Shown: positions 9,536-18,981, counted from the stretch's first letter. The stretch: 64,000 bases of DNA from Ignatzschineria cameli (GCF_003121895.1 NZ_QEWW01000006.1:33633-97632); one strand, 5' to 3'. Numbers and translations are program-made. Notes: generated from the letters alone by a model not told the origin.

Positions 9536-10942
9536 TCAACCCACTGTCGCTGCCGCTTCTACTAATAGATCACTTAGGAACCAGTAGGCGAAGCCGAAAT
9601 AGATCACAACGCCGAGGAAATCCATAATGGAGGTGAGCATCGGGGAGCTGAGAGTTGCCGGGTCAACATTGAAGCGTTTAGCGATAAAGGGCAACATAAT
9701 GCCGAAAAGGCCACCCATAAAGGTCACGGTGATCATGGAGAAGCCTACAACCATGAGAACATTGATACTAATCTCGCTCTTAAAGAAGAAGGCAAGAACC
9801 ACTTCAACCAGCGCGACCATCAGCCCGAGAGCAAGGGCGACAGGGATCTCTTTTTTTAGAATAAACCAAAGATCTTTCCATTTGAGATGAATATCACCAA
9901 GCGCCATGGATCGAATTACTAAGGTGGCTGATTGGCTTCCGGTATTTCCGCCCATATCCACAATCGGTGCCAAGAAGGCGGCTAAAATAATTACCTCAGA
10001 GAGAATCTCCTCTTGCCGGGCAACAAAAGTACTGGTGAAGACACCAAAGATGGTAAGAATCACAAGCCAGAAGCCTCGGACGCGAAACATTCGCCAAAAT
10101 CCAGAGTATTGATAATCGAGCTCAGGGCCGCTCATTGCCACGTTACCCCCAAGCTTTGCAAAGGAGCCGGCCGCCGTTTCGCGTAATTTTTCCATCGCAT
10201 CTTCAATGGTGACAATCCCGATCAGATGACCATTATTATCGGTAACAGGAAGTGCTGGGAGGTCATAACGTTCAATTAGAGCGATCGCTACTTGGCTATT
10301 TTCTGATGCTTTAGCTTGAATAACATCGGTATCCATAATATCGCGAATAAGATCGCTATCTTTAGAGAGGAGGATATCTTGTAATGAGACAACGCCGATC
10401 AGATGGCGATACTCATCGGTAATATAGATTTGGGAAAGCGCTTCTTTAGTTTGTGCATCTTGGCGAACTTTATGCCAAATATCGGAGACCGTTCCATCTG
10501 CGGTAACGCTAACATAGTCGGCCGAAGCGATCGAACCGATACTCTCTTCCGGATAGGAGGAGAGCGTAATAATCGCTTCTCGTTCCTCTTTTGAGAGTGT
10601 TGGCATCAAGATATCGCGTTGCTCTTTACTCAGTGTGAGATAGAGCGTTACCTGCTCATCGGAGAGGAGGCGATTAAGGAGCGATTGGAGGGTTTCGATA
10701 TTGAGATGGGGAATGATTTTAACCTTCTCTTCCTCTTCAAAGTGAGGGTAGAGTTCGGCTAATTTTTCCGCCGGTAATTTTTCAATCAGCGGAATAATCA
10801 ATTCGGTCGGGAAGAGCTCTAAGGCATCGGCCATATCGATCGGCTGACTGGTATCGACCAATGCTTCAAAGGCTTGATGATCATTATCTTCAATAATCGG
10901 TTGTAAGATTTGATACAGATTGTTGCTTTCGTAAGTCACCAT
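9536..10942 (-). CDS. mgtE: MgtE magnesium transporter
   Basis: 468 residues with the complete MgtE plan: an acidic superhelical N-domain (about 1-135), two CBS domains (about 140-260, including LIGVVSLQDILL and LIGIVTIEDAM), a plug helix, and a C-terminal five-helix membrane domain. The pore signature PIVDMGGNTGSQSATLVIR is present, as is NVDPATLSSPMLTSIMD. Family members are Mg2+-gated Mg2+ channels of the inner membrane: Mg2+ bound between the N and CBS domains closes the pore. RBS AAGGAAGTG precedes the ATG. The leader holds a CGGGAG/CTCCCG hairpin (11043-11068), but I do not recognise the M-box Mg2+ riboswitch. Confidence 0.95.
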   Translation of the reverse strand: MVTYESNNLYQILQPIIEDNDHQAFEALVDTSQPIDMADALELFPTELIIPLIEKLPAEKLAELYPHFEEEEKVKIIPHLNIETLQSLLNRLLSDEQVTLYLTLSKEQRDILMPTLSKEEREAIITLSSYPEESIGSIASADYVSVTADGTVSDIWHKVRQDAQTKEALSQIYITDEYRHLIGVVSLQDILLSKDSDLIRDIMDTDVIQAKASENSQVAIALIERYDLPALPVTDNNGHLIGIVTIEDAMEKLRETAAGSFAKLGGNVAMSGPELDYQYSGFWRMFRVRGFWLVILTIFGVFTSTFVARQEEILSEVIILAAFLAPIVDMGGNTGSQSATLVIRSMALGDIHLKWKDLWFILKKEIPVALALGLMVALVEVVLAFFFKSEISINVLMVVGFSMITVTFMGGLFGIMLPFIAKRFNVDPATLSSPMLTSIMDFLGVVIYFGFAYWFLSDLLVEAAATVG

Positions 10943-11195
10943 AAATAATCACTTCCTTGGAATGGGGTGAATAACATTGCTTAGAGCTAACGCGCGAAAT
11001 CTATCGTTTGATGTCGATTCTCTGATTCTCAATAGAGGCGATCGGGAGGTGTAGAATGGTTACTCCCGCTAAGTTATCAAACTTTCCCCTATTTTATCAT
11101 TGATTTGACTCTTTTTAGGATTTTCTCCAATCGGGACTTTGACTGGTCTTTTTATTCAATCATGAGAGTGTCTAGGTAAGAGGGTTTATGGAGCT

Positions 11196-11919
11196 GCGGG
11201 AACCGACTATTTCGTTCTTATTACATTTGCATGCCCGCAGATTGGCATCAATGATGCCGAGAATTATAGCGTTATAGTAGCGATACTTGCCGGCATGAGA
11301 TTTTAGGAAGCATGCAGAAGTAATCTCCGGCACTTGATCAGCTTTTATTGATTTCAATAGATAAGAAAATCTGCGGAGCACGCGGGAACCGACTATTTCG
11401 TTCTTATTACATTTGCATGCCCGCAGGTTGGCATCAATGATGCCGAGATGAATGCTATTTAAGTAACAACAATGGCTAGTGATTGAAGATCATATTTGCC
11501 GGCGCGTAATCTATAGAGGTGCGCGATAGTAAGATCCGGCAATCGTTCAGCTCTTTTTATCTCAATGAATAAGATAATCAGTGAAGCCAAGGGAACCGAC
11601 TATTTCGTTCTTATTACATTTGCATGCCCGCAGATTGGCATCAATGATGCCGAGAATTATAGCGTTATAGTAGCGATATTTGCCGGCATGAGATTTTAGG
11701 AAGCATGCAGAGGTAATCTCTGGCAACTCAATAATCTCTTTTGTGCTGATAGATTTATATCAATTTCGGTGATTGGATCATATTTGCCGGCGCGTAATCT
11801 ATGAAGATGCGCGATAGTGAGATCCGGCAATCGTTCAGCTCTTTTTATTTCAATGAATAAGATAATCAGTGGAGTCACGGGAACTGACTAATTTGCTCTT
11901 ATTGCATTCACATGCCCGC
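11196..11919. repeat. Palindromic intergenic repeat array A
   Basis: A mosaic of three hairpin-capable modules. Alpha (about 43 bp, ends GCGGG...CCCGC, contains ACTATTTCG) begins near 11196, 11382, 11590 and 11878. Beta (about 45 bp, TTGCCGGCATGAG...ATCTCCGGCA) lies at 11288-11332 and 11680-11725. Gamma (about 46 bp, TTGCCGGCGCG...GATCCGGCAA) lies at 11496-11542 and 11785-11830. Spacers are also conserved (GATTGGCATCAATGATGCC after alpha; CAATGAATAAGATAATCAGTG after gamma). The stretch 11198-11330 recurs at 11591-11723 almost unchanged. The array fills the gap between mgtE and the nitroreductase gene. It looks like a REP/BIME-type element; no transposase of the REP-associated kind is in view. 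Confidence 0.87.
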
Positions 11920-11932
11920 CGGTAAGAAAGCA

Positions 11933-11959
11933 CAAAAAAGGAGGGAATTCCCTCCTTTT
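11933..11959 (-). terminator. Intrinsic terminator after the nitroreductase gene
   Basis: A perfect palindrome, GGAGGGAATTCCCTCC, flanked by A6 on one side and T4 on the other; on the minus strand the stem is followed by six T. Confidence 0.82.
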
Positions 11960-11995
11960 CATGCATAGTTGATACTTTGTGGTTAATTTTGGCGC

Positions 11996-12592
11996 TTAAC
12001 CGAAGACTTTAAAGCGTGCGGCTGTATCGATATAGGCTTTAGGATCTGCTTCTGTTTCGATAGAGCCAAAAGGCATCTGTGCTTTTAGCGCCCATTTTGC
12101 AGGAAGATCCCATTCTGCCTTCACTGCTGCTTCAATCAGCTCATTATAGTGCTGTAAAGAGGCACCGATATTGACTTCTGCCAGAGCAAGCCAAACCGCA
12201 TATGCCGTAATTCCATGCGCCTGTTCAGACCATTTAGGGAAATTAGCAGCATAAGCTGAGAACTGCTCTTGAAGATCTTCAACAACTTGTTGATCTTCAA
12301 AGTAGAGAATCGTTCCTGCACCGGCAGCAAAGCTCTTAATTTTAGCCTCTGTAGCGGCAAAGTTATCAGCAGGAACGATCGCTCTTAATGCCTCTAACGT
12401 GATGTCCCATAACTTTTGATGCGCATGATCATGTAGTAATACAACGCGAGAACTTTGGGAGTTAAAAGCAGAAGGCGTATCTTTCGTCACACGTTCAACT
12501 AATTGATTAATCTCCTCTTTTGTTTGAGGAAGATTGTTGCCAAGGTGATAGATTGTCCGACGTTTTTCAACAAGTGAGGTAAAGTTTTGCAT
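11996..12592 (-). CDS. Nitroreductase-family protein (HBN1-like)
   Basis: 198 residues of the FMN-dependent nitroreductase fold, in the short subfamily that includes fungal HBN1-type and bacterial YdgI-like proteins. Visible marks are KRRTIYHLG near the N-terminus, FNSQSSRVVLL (phosphate and flavin region), a mid-section rich in aromatic residues, NIGASLQHYN, and a C-terminal MPFGSIE segment. Members reduce nitro compounds or quinones with NAD(P)H; the true substrate is unknown. RBS AAGGAAT precedes the ATG. A LysR regulator is transcribed divergently 344 bp away and may control it in response to electrophiles or quinones. Confidence 0.85.
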   Translation of the reverse strand: MQNFTSLVEKRRTIYHLGNNLPQTKEEINQLVERVTKDTPSAFNSQSSRVVLLHDHAHQKLWDITLEALRAIVPADNFAATEAKIKSFAAGAGTILYFEDQQVVEDLQEQFSAYAANFPKWSEQAHGITAYAVWLALAEVNIGASLQHYNELIEAAVKAEWDLPAKWALKAQMPFGSIETEADPKAYIDTAARFKVFG

Positions 12593-12936
12593 AAGTTAAT
12601 TCCTTTTATTGATCGATTGTGATCTGTTTTTGTTATCTTTTTAGCTCAATGATCGCGCTTTTTAGACCATCCTTAACTCTATTGCTCAATAGACTTTGCA
12701 TTTGAGGCACAATGTTAAAGATCATTTATAAAGCACTTCTCTTAAGCTTCATCACTATCATAGAAGCTAATCCCCCTTTTGACTACAGAGGAGAAGAAAA
12801 TCTTTAATGCCTAGCAGGCACAAATAGAGTGATGATAATGTAAAATGGAAGTTATAGTTAGTTAGTCAGTCATGGGCAGATGCATTACGCACTGTGATGA
12901 TGAAGATCGATTGATTCAAGATAGCGCTCGGGAGAG

Positions 12937-13848
12937 ATGATGACCTTACTTCATAATATGGATTTTAATGATCTGCAGATCTTCTGTAAGGCGGCTGAGA
13001 GCCGTAACTTTACAGATGCATCTATCGCCATTGGTGTAACGCCTTCTGCTGTGAGTAAAGCGATCTCTCGCTTGGAGCAGAAACTCAACATTAAACTGTT
13101 TCAGCGTTCTACCCGCTCGATGCGTTTAACAGAGGAGGGAAAGAGCTACTACCTTGTCTGTAAAGAGGCGATTGAGAATATCCGTGATATTGAACGGCAG
13201 ATCAGTAGTAGCGGAGAGCTTCACGGTATCTTACGGATCAGTATGCCTGATAGCTATGGGATTAAGAAATTTCTGCCGGCGATGACCCCTTTCTTAGATG
13301 CACACCATGAGAGTATTCAGTTAGAGGTCTCTTTGAGTAACTCTTATGTCAATTTTACAAAAGATGAATTTGATCTTGCCATCCGGATTGGCGACCTTAA
13401 AGGGGATCGTTTGGTGGCAAAGGAGCTACATCGTGCGCAACTTAAATTAGTTGCCTCTCCCGAGTATCTTGCGCGCTATGGTCAACCTCAATCATTGGAA
13501 GATCTGCATCAAGCAGAGACAATCGCACTACGCTTTCCCCATACCGGGCAATTGTTACCGTGGGAGTTTGGCTTCGATTCAACCCCATTTCATTTTACTC
13601 CGGCCATGGTGCATTCAAACTCCTTAGGCGCATTTGAGACGGTTCTCAATGGTTTTGGGATTATGCAATTTTTCGATTATGCCGTCGACCGTGAGATCGC
13701 ATCGGGGCGGATTGTAGAACTCTTTCCGGAACATCGACCTCAGCCTAAAGCGGTTCATCTTGTCTATCCCGAAAGTCGTTACCTGCCGGCAACTGTTCGC
13801 TCATTGATTCAATATCTCGATGCGCGATTAAATAGTACTTCGATCTAG
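12937..13848 (+). CDS. LysR-family transcriptional regulator
   Basis: 303 residues. An N-terminal winged helix-turn-helix (about 8-65: FNDLQIFCKAAESRNFTDA then VTPSAVSKAISRLEQKL) is followed by the LysR substrate-binding domain (about 90-300) with ISMPDSYG and FDLAIRIGDL. By this pattern it belongs to the large CrgA/AaeR-like group. It lies divergent to the nitroreductase gene, the classic arrangement in which a LysR protein binds the shared intergenic region. Two ATGs are adjacent (12937 and 12940); GGAG at 12931 is better spaced for the second. Confidence 0.9.
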   Translation: MMTLLHNMDFNDLQIFCKAAESRNFTDASIAIGVTPSAVSKAISRLEQKLNIKLFQRSTRSMRLTEEGKSYYLVCKEAIENIRDIERQISSSGELHGILRISMPDSYGIKKFLPAMTPFLDAHHESIQLEVSLSNSYVNFTKDEFDLAIRIGDLKGDRLVAKELHRAQLKLVASPEYLARYGQPQSLEDLHQAETIALRFPHTGQLLPWEFGFDSTPFHFTPAMVHSNSLGAFETVLNGFGIMQFFDYAVDREIASGRIVELFPEHRPQPKAVHLVYPESRYLPATVRSLIQYLDARLNSTSI

Positions 13849-13870
13849 GAGATTTTCTAACGAAGAATCC

Positions 13871-13925
13871 TCGACAATTATTGAGGGAGGATCTATAATT
13901 TTAACTCTTAATGACTACAATTGTA
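13871..13925 (+). promoter_or_regulatory. copYA promoter with cop-box operator
   Basis: TCGACA (13871-13876) and a perfect TATAAT (13894-13899) are 17 bp apart. A perfect cop box, TACAATTGTA within the longer palindrome CTACAATTGTAG, lies at 13916-13925, about ten bases after the expected start of transcription. CopY-type repressors of the BlaI/MecI family bind TACAnnTGTA and are released by Cu+. The following gene encodes just such a repressor, so autoregulation of the copYA operon is a strong inference. Confidence 0.87.
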
Positions 13926-13978
13926 GCCATTGAAATGAAAAGAATATAGAAAAAGAATTAAAAGAGAATCAAGAGAGA

Positions 13979-14494
13979 ATGGCTTTAGAAAGGCAGGGAA
14001 TGTTAAAAGAGAAGATGACGATTGAGATTACCCCTTCTGAATGGGAAGTGATGCGTGTTCTATGGGCCAATGGAGTTGTCGGTAGCCGGGAGGTGACCCG
14101 GATTTTAACGAAAAAGAGATCATGGAAACCGACGACGATTAAGACGCTCTTGGCACGTTTAGTGGCAAAAGGAGCTGTCACCACAGAGCAGGTGGGAAAT
14201 CGTTATCGTTATCGACCTAATATTGAAGAGGAGGAGGCTTGGGATAGTGCGGCCGCAACCCTCTTTAGTTTTGTTTGCGCTCGAGATCGGGCGGAGAAGA
14301 TTGCGCGTCTATTGATGGCCTCCCCGTTAGAGCGAGCAGATATTACGCGGTTGAGAGAAGCTCTAGAAGTGGCGGAAGCGCAGGCGATTGAGCAGATCGA
14401 TTGTGACTGTTTTGAGGGGCAATGTACCTGTCATTTAAAAGTAGTTCAGCACTGTTGTGCATCTATTGAGAGTGAAGAGAGAGGGGAGCAGTAA
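13979..14494 (+). CDS. copY: CopY-type copper-responsive repressor (BlaI/MecI family)
   Basis: 171 residues. A BlaI/MecI winged helix occupies about 15-80 (ITPSEWEVMRVLWANG, then WKPTTIKTLLARLVAKG as the recognition helix). The C-terminus carries CDCFEGQCTC, the CxC...CxC pattern by which CopY of Gram-positive bacteria swaps Zn2+ for two Cu+ and leaves the DNA. Two further cysteines (HCC) follow. It overlaps the copA start by one base (TAATG), and a cop box lies in its promoter. The ATG at 13979 may be early; the ATGs at 14000 and 14015 are alternatives. Gammaproteobacteria usually use CueR for copA, so this type is unusual. Confidence 0.9.
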   Translation: MALERQGMLKEKMTIEITPSEWEVMRVLWANGVVGSREVTRILTKKRSWKPTTIKTLLARLVAKGAVTTEQVGNRYRYRPNIEEEEAWDSAAATLFSFVCARDRAEKIARLLMASPLERADITRLREALEVAEAQAIEQIDCDCFEGQCTCHLKVVQHCCASIESEERGEQ

Positions 14495-16854
14495 TGAGAA
14501 AGAGAGAGGAAGAGCGAGTACTCAACGATCGATCTGAGCATGCTTTTTTACGCTTGGCAATTACCGGCATGACTTGTGCGAACTGCTCTGGGCGGATTGA
14601 GCGGGTCTTAGGGCGAAAGGCGGGCATCTACCGTGCTAATGTGAACTTAGCAAGTAAGCGGGGACTTTTTGAATATGATCCGACTCAAATCACGCCGGAA
14701 GCGATTATCGCTCATATTGAGAAGACAGGATTTGGGGCAATACTCGATGATAAAGCACATCAAGCGGTCTTGCAGAGTGCTGAAGCGAAGGCGACAGAGA
14801 AGATGCGTTGGGAGCTGATCATTAGCGCGATCTTAAGTGCGCCGATGCTCCTTGGGATGATAGCGATGATGCTCGGCAGCGAGGCGAGTTGGGTTCACTT
14901 TGTCCATCTTCCTTGGGTGCAGCTTCTCTTAACCACGCCGATTCAATTGGGTATTGGTGCGCGGTTTTATCGTGCCGGTTGGGCATCATTACGGGCAAAA
15001 GCACCAAGCATGGATCTTCTTGTCGCGATGGGGACAACTTCAGCTTATCTCTACAGTTTCTACAATGGCTTTTTAGGGGGCGATCCAACCCATCTCTATT
15101 TTGAAAGTAGTGCGGTAATTATTACTCTGATTCTATTGGGGAAATATTTTGAAGAGCGGGCAAAAAATCGAACAGGCGAAGCGATTCGTTCATTAATGTC
15201 GCTACAGGCACAAACGGCGCTACGAATCGATCCCTCACAAACGGGACAATACTATATTGAAGTTCCCATCGATGCCGTTGTTGAAGGGGATCTTCTTCTA
15301 GTACATCCCGGTAAGAGTATTCCTGTTGATGGCGTTGTAATCTCGGGGCATTCAACAGTAGATGAGAGCATGTTAACCGGTGAGAGTCTGCCGGTTGATA
15401 AGGGTGAAGAGGATCTACTCTATAGCGGGACACTCAATCAGAGTGGTGCGCTGGTGATGAAGGCATTAAAGCGGGAAGAGGAGAGTACTCTCTCGAAAAT
15501 TATTGCTTTAGTGAATGAGGCACAGGGTAGTAAAGCGCCGATTCAGCAATTGGCTGATCAAATCTCGGCAATCTTTGTGCCGGCGGTGATTCTAATTGCA
15601 TTGGTCACGCTCTTGATCAGCCGTATCGTATTAGGTGAGTGGGGCGACGCGATTATGCATAGTGTGGCCGTTTTAGTAATCGCTTGTCCTTGTGCATTAG
15701 GCTTAGCGACACCTACGGCGATTATGGTGGGGACAGGCGTTGGAGCTCGGCAGGGGATCTTAATTAAAAATGGCGAGGCTTTGGAGCGGGTTGCGAAGTG
15801 TCGTACGATCGTTTTAGATAAGACGGGGACTATTACAGCAGGAACACCGGAGGTGAAACATTTTGCTCTCAATCCGGATGTTTTCGATCCCAATTTAGGA
15901 GCAAGTACAGATGCAGGAGAGAAGATATTAAAGATCTTAGTTGCTTTAGAATCCCACTCTGAGCATCCTTTAGCAAAGGCGATAGTCAGCTATGGTGATC
16001 AAGAGGTAACGCGGCAGCAAGAAGCGGGGCAATCAGCGGCAGGCAGCAATAGCGATTCGCTTCCAATTGTTGAGAATTTTCAAGCTTTAGTGGGGGCAGG
16101 GTTAACCGGCATTATTGAAGGAGATACCTATTTTGTCGGTTCTCCTCGATTAATGGCTGCGCGGAATATCGATTTGACTCCTTTAGCACCGCTTATTGAG
16201 CAACATGAATCGCAAGGTGAAACGGTGGTCTTGATGAGCCGAGAGGATCAACTGATGGCGCTGGTTGCGATTGCTGATCCTGTTAAAGAGAGTTCTGCCG
16301 GGGCTATTGCTCACTTAAAAGCGCGTGGAATTAAGGTCTTGATGTTAACTGGAGATAATCAGCGCACTGCCGAGAAGATTGCTTGCGAGGTGGGATTAAA
16401 TTGTGATGAGATTCGCGCAGAGCTAAAACCGGAGGATAAGGCTGCAATAATCTCAGAGTTACAGCAATCGGGAGAGCGTGTGGCGATGGTGGGTGATGGA
16501 ATGAATGATGCCCCTGCACTTGCGCTTGCTGATATCGGCATTGCGATGGGAACAGGGACAGATATAGCGATGGAATCGAGTGATGTGACCATTATGAATG
16601 GTGATTTGAGTTCATTGCCTAAGATGATTACCCTTTCAGAAGGGACGATGCGGAAGATTCGTCAAAATCTCTTTTGGGCCTTTATCTATAATGTGATCGG
16701 AATCCCCTTTGCCGCACTCGGTTTTTTAAGTCCTATTTTAGCCGGTGGCGCGATGGCATTTAGCTCTGTCAGCGTTCTATTAAATTCACTTAGCCTCAAT
16801 CGTCTTAACTTGGATCGTTTTCGCGCTCACACTCCTAAAAAATTGAAAGATTAG
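14494..16854 (+). CDS. copA: CopA copper-exporting P1B-type ATPase
   Basis: 786 residues. One N-terminal heavy-metal domain with GMTCANCSGRIE (25-36), eight predicted membrane helices, actuator loop TGES (295-298), the ion-binding CPC in IACPCALG (396-403), phosphorylation site DKTGT (442-446), SEHPLA in the nucleotide domain, and GDGMNDAPAL in the hinge. The last helices carry YN and MAFSSVSVLLNSLSLNR, the third signature of Cu+ ATPases (YN...MxxSS). It pumps Cu+ out of the cytoplasm. It is translationally coupled to copY and should be induced by copper through the cop box. Repeat array B follows in place of a clear terminator. Confidence 0.96.
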   Translation: MRKREEERVLNDRSEHAFLRLAITGMTCANCSGRIERVLGRKAGIYRANVNLASKRGLFEYDPTQITPEAIIAHIEKTGFGAILDDKAHQAVLQSAEAKATEKMRWELIISAILSAPMLLGMIAMMLGSEASWVHFVHLPWVQLLLTTPIQLGIGARFYRAGWASLRAKAPSMDLLVAMGTTSAYLYSFYNGFLGGDPTHLYFESSAVIITLILLGKYFEERAKNRTGEAIRSLMSLQAQTALRIDPSQTGQYYIEVPIDAVVEGDLLLVHPGKSIPVDGVVISGHSTVDESMLTGESLPVDKGEEDLLYSGTLNQSGALVMKALKREEESTLSKIIALVNEAQGSKAPIQQLADQISAIFVPAVILIALVTLLISRIVLGEWGDAIMHSVAVLVIACPCALGLATPTAIMVGTGVGARQGILIKNGEALERVAKCRTIVLDKTGTITAGTPEVKHFALNPDVFDPNLGASTDAGEKILKILVALESHSEHPLAKAIVSYGDQEVTRQQEAGQSAAGSNSDSLPIVENFQALVGAGLTGIIEGDTYFVGSPRLMAARNIDLTPLAPLIEQHESQGETVVLMSREDQLMALVAIADPVKESSAGAIAHLKARGIKVLMLTGDNQRTAEKIACEVGLNCDEIRAELKPEDKAAIISELQQSGERVAMVGDGMNDAPALALADIGIAMGTGTDIAMESSDVTIMNGDLSSLPKMITLSEGTMRKIRQNLFWAFIYNVIGIPFAALGFLSPILAGGAMAFSSVSVLLNSLSLNRLNLDRFRAHTPKKLKD

Positions 16855-16860
16855 TGAGTA

Positions 16861-17349
16861 ATAGTTTTGGAGTGTATAAACGCATAATCCCACAACTGAC
16901 TCATTGTTATTGTTGAAGAGATAGAGCAATAAGAAGGTTAGTGGAGCTGTGGGAGAGAACGAGCTCATTCTTATAACAAGCGTATGCCCGCAGATTGGCA
17001 TCGATGATGTCTATTTGCCGGCACGTGATTGATGAAAGAGCGCGATGGTGAGATCCGGCAACTCATCAGCTTTTATCGGTTTCAACAGATAAGAGAATTT
17101 GTGGGGTCGAGGGGCCGACTATTTTGCGCTTATAACAAGCGTATGCCCGCAGATTGGCATCGATGATGCCTATTTGCCGGCACGTGATTGATGAAAGAGC
17201 GTGATGGTGAGATCCGGCAACTGATCAGCCTCTCTTATCTCAATGGTTAATCACCATTTAGGGGATGTTGCTGAATATGGAAGATTATATCTGCCGGCAC
17301 ATAGTTTTGGAGTATATAAACGTATAATCCCGCAACTCAACAGCCTCTG
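16861..17349. repeat. Palindromic intergenic repeat array B
   Basis: Related to array A but diverged. Alpha-like units end in TATGCCCGCAGATTGGCATC at 16950-17000 and 17112-17160. Gamma-like units, TTGCCGGCACGTGATTGATG...GATCCGGCAA, lie at 17015-17061 and 17174-17220 and differ by only a base or so. A further unit, ATAGTTTTGGAGT(G/A)TATAAACG, opens the array at 16861 and recurs at 17301. The array fills the gap between the convergent genes copA and the NSS transporter. Confidence 0.85.
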
Positions 17350-17409
17350 TTATGTAATTCAACAGATTGGAAGGCTGTGCTGCGTTGCGGGAAATTCGCG
17401 ATGCTCTAT

Positions 17410-18768
17410 TTATGCAAATGAGAAAGCGAAGATAAGAAGAATCAATGCCGGAATCACAAACTTGATGTGATAGAAGAGTATCGGCGCAATTTTCTGATTA
17501 ATCGTTCCTCCATTGGTCAACTCTTTGAGTGCAATATCACGCTTTAAGACAAAGCCGATAAAGATTGCCGAGAGAAGACTGGTGGTGATAAAGAGAATAT
17601 TCGCACTGATATAGTCAAAGGCATCAAAGATATTCATTCCAAAGATACGAACATTGCTCCAGCTACTCTCTGCCAAAATACTTGGAATATTCCCGAAGAT
17701 AAAGATCGTTCCAAGTGTAATGAAGGTTGCCATAGCGCGCTGCATCTTAAACTTCTCGATTAGTGTTGTAATGGTCACTTCATAGATTGTTAATGAGGTG
17801 GTCAATGCCGCTAATAGTAGAAGTAGGAAGAAGAGTGTGGCAAAGAAGCCGCCGAGAGGAATCGTTGAGAAGACTGCCGGAAGCGCTTGGAAGACAAGTG
17901 ATGGACCGGAGGTCGGCTCAATGCCAGCAGAAAAGAGTGCCGGGAAGATAATAAAGCCGATAGCAAGTGGAATGAGCGTATTGATAATTCCTGCACTAAT
18001 ACTAATGCCGACAAGATTCTCTTTCTTATTGAGATAGGAGGAGAGCGTCACCATGACACCAAAACCGATACTTAGCGCAAAGAAGACCTGTCCTAATGCG
18101 AGCAGAATTACTTGTGAATTGATCTTACTAAAGTCAGGAATAATATAGAATTTCACCCCTTCTAGTGCGCCAGGAAGGAAGAGCGCTCTTACCATTAATG
18201 CTAAAACAAGAATGAGGAAGACCGGCATTACCCAACGAATCACGCGCTCAATACCATCGATAACACCTTTAACTAAGATGTAGTAGTTTACAGCGACAAA
18301 GATAAAGGTGTAGAGCGTCATCTTCCAGGGGCTATTTGTTGAGGTCTCAAAGAAGTTTTTCGCCTCCTCTGCACTTAAGGGTGTGGAGAGGTCGATCTCC
18401 CCAAGAGAAATACCGCCGATATAGCTCATGACCCAGCCACCAAGCACCATGTAGTAGGCGAGGATGCCAAATGCGCCTAAAATCGCAATAATTCCCACGC
18501 CTTTCCATAATTTTGAGATGGGGCGATCTAAACCTTTTCCACTGAAGGAGTCAACCACGTTGGTATGGAGTCGACGCCCAATAAGGTGTTCAGCGACCAA
18601 CATTGGGACACCAAGGATCAACATTGCGATAAAGAAGACAAAGAGATAAGCTCCTCCCCCATTTTCACCAACAAGATAAGGGAAGCGCCAAGTAGCACCA
18701 AAGCCGATCGTCGCACCTGCGACGGTAGAGATATAGATTAGTTTATTGCTCCAATTTTCGCGAGCCAT
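17410..18768 (-). CDS. Sodium-dependent NSS-family (SNF) transporter
   Basis: 452 residues with about 11-12 membrane helices. The N-terminus has the NSS signature: NWSNKLIYISTVAGATIGFG, then TWRFPYLVGENGGGAYLFVF, where the WRFPY and NGGGAF-like motifs form the Na1/substrate site. FALSIGFGVMVTLSSY in the middle matches the TM6 region of LeuT-type carriers. Bacterial members take up amino acids (Leu, Trp, Tyr and others) with Na+; the substrate here cannot be told. A strong RBS (AGGAGGAG) precedes the ATG. It has its own transcription unit downstream of the CoA-transferase terminator. Confidence 0.9.
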   Translation of the reverse strand: MARENWSNKLIYISTVAGATIGFGATWRFPYLVGENGGGAYLFVFFIAMLILGVPMLVAEHLIGRRLHTNVVDSFSGKGLDRPISKLWKGVGIIAILGAFGILAYYMVLGGWVMSYIGGISLGEIDLSTPLSAEEAKNFFETSTNSPWKMTLYTFIFVAVNYYILVKGVIDGIERVIRWVMPVFLILVLALMVRALFLPGALEGVKFYIIPDFSKINSQVILLALGQVFFALSIGFGVMVTLSSYLNKKENLVGISISAGIINTLIPLAIGFIIFPALFSAGIEPTSGPSLVFQALPAVFSTIPLGGFFATLFFLLLLLAALTTSLTIYEVTITTLIEKFKMQRAMATFITLGTIFIFGNIPSILAESSWSNVRIFGMNIFDAFDYISANILFITTSLLSAIFIGFVLKRDIALKELTNGGTINQKIAPILFYHIKFVIPALILLIFAFSFA

Positions 18769-18944
18769 AACTCCTCCTAAAGAAATTTATTAGTTTTATA
18801 CGATAGGCATCATTATTAACATAGATTCTCTTTTGATGTGAGATTGATTAGTAACCATCTGTTTTATCAGTGAGACATTTTAGGGAGAATGATGCGAGCT
18901 GAATAGCATTTTTATGGGGATCATCCATATAGAATAGCGCCAAT

Positions 18945-18981
18945 AAAAAAGAGCAGACCGATATATATGATCTGCTCTTTT
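18945..18981 (-). terminator. Intrinsic terminator after the CoA-transferase gene
   Basis: On the minus strand AAAAGAGCAGA pairs with TCTGCTCTTTT and a run of T follows. The same palindrome has T's on the plus strand too, so it could work both ways. Immediately right of it (18984-19057) are short repeated GATATTTAAAT and GATATCAAAAC motifs. Confidence 0.85.

Noticed and set aside
10943..11100. Mg2+-sensing M-box riboswitch before mgtE
   Set aside because: The leader has a simple CGGGAG/CTCCCG hairpin but none of the conserved M-box core.
11288..11830. Beta and gamma modules as integron attC sites
   Set aside because: They have complementary ends and suitable size, but lack the RYYYAAC/GTTRRRY core sites, and no gene cassettes lie between them.
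11196..11919. Array A as a CRISPR array
   Set aside because: Unit spacing is irregular, the spacers themselves are conserved, and no cas gene is nearby.
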